From assembly GCF_019090165.1 (NCBI RefSeq), contig NZ_JAHRIB010000156.1, positions 1 through 64,000 of the forward strand: 64,000 bases of DNA, written 5' to 3'. The position numbers were made by a program, and so were the translations under genes. This document shows positions 61,344 through 64,000 of the stretch, piece by piece; position 1 is the stretch's first letter; each line of letters begins with the position of its first letter. Origin of the DNA: Streptomyces sp. BV286. GTDB taxonomy: Bacteria; Actinomycetota; Actinomycetes; Streptomycetales; Streptomycetaceae. The notes beneath the pieces were generated by a model. The model worked only from the letters and a program-made list of their open reading frames with translations. It did no database searches and was not told the DNA's origin.

Positions 61344-61703
61344 CGCCGTGTCCGGCCCGAGCGGCCCCCGCCGCCGCCCGTACCGAACCTGCCGCCCCCG
61401 TGTTCCCCCGTGGTCCCACCCCTGCGGTCCCGCCCCCGTGCCGGGCCCGGCCCGTGGTGGCCCCGGTGGGGCCCGCCGCCCCCGTGCCGGCGGGCCCCAT
61501 GTGCTGAGAATGTGCCCTGGGACACAGTGAGTTGAAGCCCCTGGGCCATGTTCAGAGGTTCATTTGAGGGTTCCGTAGCCCGGGTACGCCCACCGGCGTA
61601 CGTACGGGGTCTCGCGTGAGCGGGGCACCGGCGGCCCGGCCGGAGGGCCGTCCGGCTAGCGGGCCGGGAGGGCGGGGGAGCCGAGGGGCATCGCGGACCG
61701 CGA

Positions 61704-61740
61704 AGAGCGCCGAGTACGGGATGTCCGTACTCGGCGCTCT
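61704..61740. terminator. Second 16-bp perfect hairpin in the gcl-glxR gap
   Basis: 61704-61719 (AGAGCGCCGAGTACGG) pairs perfectly with 61725-61740, loop GATGT. It lies 450 bases beyond the stop of the leftward reductase gene, so it could end a long 3' UTR or belong to an independent transcript. Confidence 0.75.
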
Positions 61741-62191
61741 CGGTTCGGGCGCGGGGCCCGGGTTCTCGGTCTTCGTTCTCGGCCGGGACCGCGGCGGCCA
61801 CGACGGTCCCGGGGTTTCCCTTCCCTCATGTCGAGAAGGGGGCCCCGGGGCCTTCACCACCGCACTGGCTCGCCCGCCGCCGCGGTCCTCGTCCTGCCCG
61901 CTCGTTCCGTGGACTACCCCTCATCCGGATCCACGGCTCTCGCGGGCGGTGCGCCCCGGGCCGGACCTCCCGTCAGGTCCGGGGCGCAGCTCGGGAGTTG
62001 ATCGAGGCGACCGGTGCACGCGCGGGGCGCGGACCGTCTCCTCACGGACCGGGGCCGGTGGCCCGGGGGTCCGTGGTCCGGGCTCCCTGGCCGGGAGTCC
62101 GGGGCTCGATCTGGTGCCGGGCGGCGCCGCCGCTTGGGCGCGACAGGACAGGTGTCAGCGCCGGCGCCGCCCGGGGTCTGTGGGTGGGTCG

Positions 62192-63106
62192 TCAGACCTG
62201 CGCGCCGGAGAGGCGCTCGACCGCGCGCAGCAGCGCGGAGTGGTCCAGGCCGCCGTCGCCCTGTGCGCGCAGCGAGGCCACGAGCTGGGCCACCACGGCA
62301 CCGACCGGCAGGGCGGCACCGACGTTGCGGGCGGCGTCCGTGACGATGCCCATGTCCTTGTGGTGCAGGTCGATACGGAAGCCCGGACCGAAGTCGCGCT
62401 GAAGGAAGTTGTCCTTCTTGCGCGTCAGCACGGTGGAGCCGGCGAGGCCGCCGTTCAGGACGTCGAGGGCCGCCTTCAGGTCGACGCCCGACTTCTCCAG
62501 GAAGACCACGGCCTCGGCGCACGCCTGGATGTTGACGGCGACGATCAGCTGGTTGGCGGCCTTGACGGTCTGGCCGGAACCGTGCGGCCCGCACAGCACG
62601 ATGGTCCTGCCGAGCGCCTCGAAGATCGGCTCGGCCTGGTCGAAGTCGGCCTGCTCGCCACCGACCATGATGGACAGGACGGCCTCGACGGCCCCGGCCT
62701 CACCGCCGGACACCGGCGCGTCCAGGACCCGGATGCCCTTGTCCTTCGCAGCCTTGGCCAGGTCCACGGAGGTCTGCGGGGTGATGGAGGACATGTCGAT
62801 CAGGAGCGCGCCGGACCGCGCGTTCTCGAGGATGCCGTCCGGCCCGTACGCGATGGCCTCGACCTGCGGGGAGGCGGGCACCATCGTGATCACGACGTCC
62901 GCGTTCCGCACGGCCTCGGCGATCGAGCCGGCCGCCGTGCCGCCCGCGGCGGTCAGCCGGTCCAGCTTGTCCTGCTCCAGGGTGAACCCGGTGACGTCGT
63001 ATCCGGCCTTGATCAGGTTCTCCGACATGGGGGAGCCCATGATGCCGAGGCCGATCCAGGCGATCGTCGGGCGGGGCGGGCGGGAACCGCCGGCAAGGTT
63101 GCTCAT
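62192..63106 (-). CDS. glxR: 2-hydroxy-3-oxopropionate (tartronate semialdehyde) reductase
   Basis: 304 residues, beta-hydroxyacid dehydrogenase family; reduces tartronate semialdehyde to glycerate with NAD(P)H. Dinucleotide motif IGLGIMGSPM near 18-27, substrate motif DAPVSGGEAGAV near 128, catalytic Lys in GSGQTVKAANQLI near 183, and the C-terminal HKDMGIVTDAARNVGAALP. Start at ATG 63106. It is the second gene of a leftward pair with hydroxypyruvate isomerase upstream. Confidence 0.92.
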   Translation of the reverse strand: MSNLAGGSRPPRPTIAWIGLGIMGSPMSENLIKAGYDVTGFTLEQDKLDRLTAAGGTAAGSIAEAVRNADVVITMVPASPQVEAIAYGPDGILENARSGALLIDMSSITPQTSVDLAKAAKDKGIRVLDAPVSGGEAGAVEAVLSIMVGGEQADFDQAEPIFEALGRTIVLCGPHGSGQTVKAANQLIVAVNIQACAEAVVFLEKSGVDLKAALDVLNGGLAGSTVLTRKKDNFLQRDFGPGFRIDLHHKDMGIVTDAARNVGAALPVGAVVAQLVASLRAQGDGGLDHSALLRAVERLSGAQV

Positions 63107-63173
63107 GGTGAGGGTGCCTCTCTGACTGCTGTGCCGTGTCTTTGCCGTGTCTGTGCCGCGTCGTGGGGGCCGC

Positions 63174-64000
63174 TCAGCGGGCGGCGCGGGCCTCGCGCGG
63201 GAGCCACTCGAAGGCCGCCGCGCTCGGCAGGTCGCCCGGCTTGTACTCCAGGCCGACCCAGCCCTCGTACCCGTGCTTGCGCAGCAGGCCGAGCAGCTCT
63301 TCCAGCGGGAGCGAGCCGGTGCCGGGGGCGCCCCGGCCGGGGTTGTCGGCGATCTGGACGTGGCCGGTCCGGTCGGTGTACCGCTCGATCACCGACGGCA
63401 GGTCCTCGCCGTTCATGGACAGGTGGTAGAGGTCCATCAGGAACCTGGCGTTGCCCAGTCCCGTCGCCTCGTTGACCCTGTCGACCACGGCGACCGCCGC
63501 GGGGGCGCTCACCAGCGGATAGAGCGGCGACTCCGGCTCGTTGAGGGCCTCGATCAGCAGGACCGCGCCGATGCGGTCGGCGGCGCGGGCCGCCAGGACC
63601 AGGTTCTCCAGGGCGAGTTCGTCCTGCACGGCCGGGTCGACGCCCTCGACACGGTTGCCGTACAGGGCGTTGAGCGCCGTGCAGCCCAGCGACCGCGCGA
63701 AGTCCGCGGCCACGTCGATGTTCGTGCGGAAGCGCGCCGACTCCTCGCCGGGGACCGACAGCGCGCCCCGGTCCGGGCCCGGCAGCCGGCCCGCGTAGAA
63801 GTTCAGGCCCGTGAGCTGCACGCCCGCGTCCTCGATCGCCCTCCTGAGGGCGTCGAGCTCCGCGCGCCCGGGGTCGGGGGAGTCGGTCCAGGGCCACCAG
63901 AGCTCGACCGCGGTGAAGCCCGCCGCGGCGGCGGCCGCGGGGCGCTCCAGGAGCGGGAGCTCCGTGAAGAGGATCGACAGGTTGACGTTGAAGCGCTGCT
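63174..64000 (-). CDS. hyi: Hydroxypyruvate isomerase, 5' end beyond the window
   Basis: Partial: at least 275 residues, start codon outside the window (minus strand runs in from 64000). The visible product begins QRFNVNLSILFTELPLLERP, just after the expected N-terminus, and continues through FTAVELWWPW, NFYAGRLPGPDRGALS, ALNALYGNR, LIEALNE (metal Glu), FLMDLYHLS (metal Asp/His) and GHVQIADNPGRG to GLEYKP. TIM-barrel sugar isomerase converting hydroxypyruvate and tartronate semialdehyde. An internal GTG near 63821 is not the true start, as homology runs through it. Cotranscribed with the reductase. Confidence 0.92.
   Translation of the reverse strand, partial: QRFNVNLSILFTELPLLERPAAAAAAGFTAVELWWPWTDSPDPGRAELDALRRAIEDAGVQLTGLNFYAGRLPGPDRGALSVPGEESARFRTNIDVAADFARSLGCTALNALYGNRVEGVDPAVQDELALENLVLAARAADRIGAVLLIEALNEPESPLYPLVSAPAAVAVVDRVNEATGLGNARFLMDLYHLSMNGEDLPSVIERYTDRTGHVQIADNPGRGAPGTGSLPLEELLGLLRKHGYEGWVGLEYKPGDLPSAAAFEWLPREARAAR

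Larger units (their letters stand above)
61175..62191. other. 1-kb gene-free region with two strong hairpins
   Basis: Between rightward gcl and leftward glxR (convergent). Starts with four GACCT repeats (61202-61221), then a strong terminator (61307-61343), a C/G-rich stretch, a more AT-rich part (about 61500-61575) and a second 16-bp hairpin (61704-61740). No reading frame here has a ribosome-binding site or non-shadow composition. Promoter-like AT-richness near 61520-61570 leaves room for a small RNA. Confidence 0.6.

Overview
The window is typical Streptomyces chromosome. GC is very high, third codon positions are almost always G or C, GTG starts are frequent, genes are linked by ATGA/GTGA stop-start overlaps, and Tat/lipoprotein exporters, LacI/GntR/LuxR/PucR regulators and DUF2637/HATPase proteins are present. 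I see no rRNA, tRNA, CRISPR array, transposase, prophage or antibiotic-cluster core enzyme. The best reading is ordinary metabolic and regulatory chromosome with several small unexplained elements. Long open frames antisense to real genes are a by-product of the GC content and are left out.

Layout. 0-8 kb: alkylation repair (Ada-AlkA fusion and Ogt), a PPOX/F420-type flavoenzyme, a secreted SGNH hydrolase, a Tat-exported GH95-like glycosidase, a DUF456 membrane protein and a TrmB/LuxR-type regulator. 8-21 kb: a PP2C protein with a huge disordered N-terminus, pyruvate oxidase/dehydrogenase (poxB type), a membrane-anchored HTH protein, two small secreted proteins, an RsbW-like ATPase, a DUF2637 protein, a FhuF-like ferric reductase under an iron box, a GntR regulator and a TPR-like protein. 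21-31 kb: a purine catabolism island with PucR, a divergent three-subunit xanthine dehydrogenase, an AzgA-type purine permease and XdhC. The PucR/xdh intergenic region holds tandem 23-bp repeats and a small leader ORF.

31-46 kb: a TOPRIM-only protein, an SRPBCC protein, a Gfo/Idh/MocA oxidoreductase and two sugar ABC importers that converge. One (SBP, two permeases, YesL-like protein) reads rightward. The other reads leftward as lacI-SBP-permease-permease-GH42 beta-galactosidase-GH93-like/BNR glycosidase. Neither importer encodes an ATPase, so both presumably use a shared MsiK-type ATPase encoded elsewhere. The enzymes suggest use of plant arabinan/galactan or a related glycan.

46-59 kb: CorA, an AlkZ-like DNA glycosylase candidate, a secreted trypsin, a large LAL-type LuxR regulator beside a GAF-LuxR regulator, two translationally coupled acyl-CoA synthetases, a GNAT acetyltransferase and a twin zinc-ribbon protein with a degenerate Mrr-like domain. 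59-64 kb: glyoxylate carboligase behind a clear promoter and palindromic operator, a 1-kb gene-free gap with two very strong hairpins, tartronate semialdehyde reductase and the 3' part of hydroxypyruvate isomerase. Together with the xdh island this gives the two ends of the purine-to-glycerate route; the middle (urate to glyoxylate) is not in the window.

I found no single large novel system. The items most worth a second look are the pucR/xdh leader region, the twin zinc-ribbon/Mrr-like protein, the Ada-AlkA fusion that has apparently lost its glycosylase active site, the gcl operator, the glycan locus and the gap after gcl.
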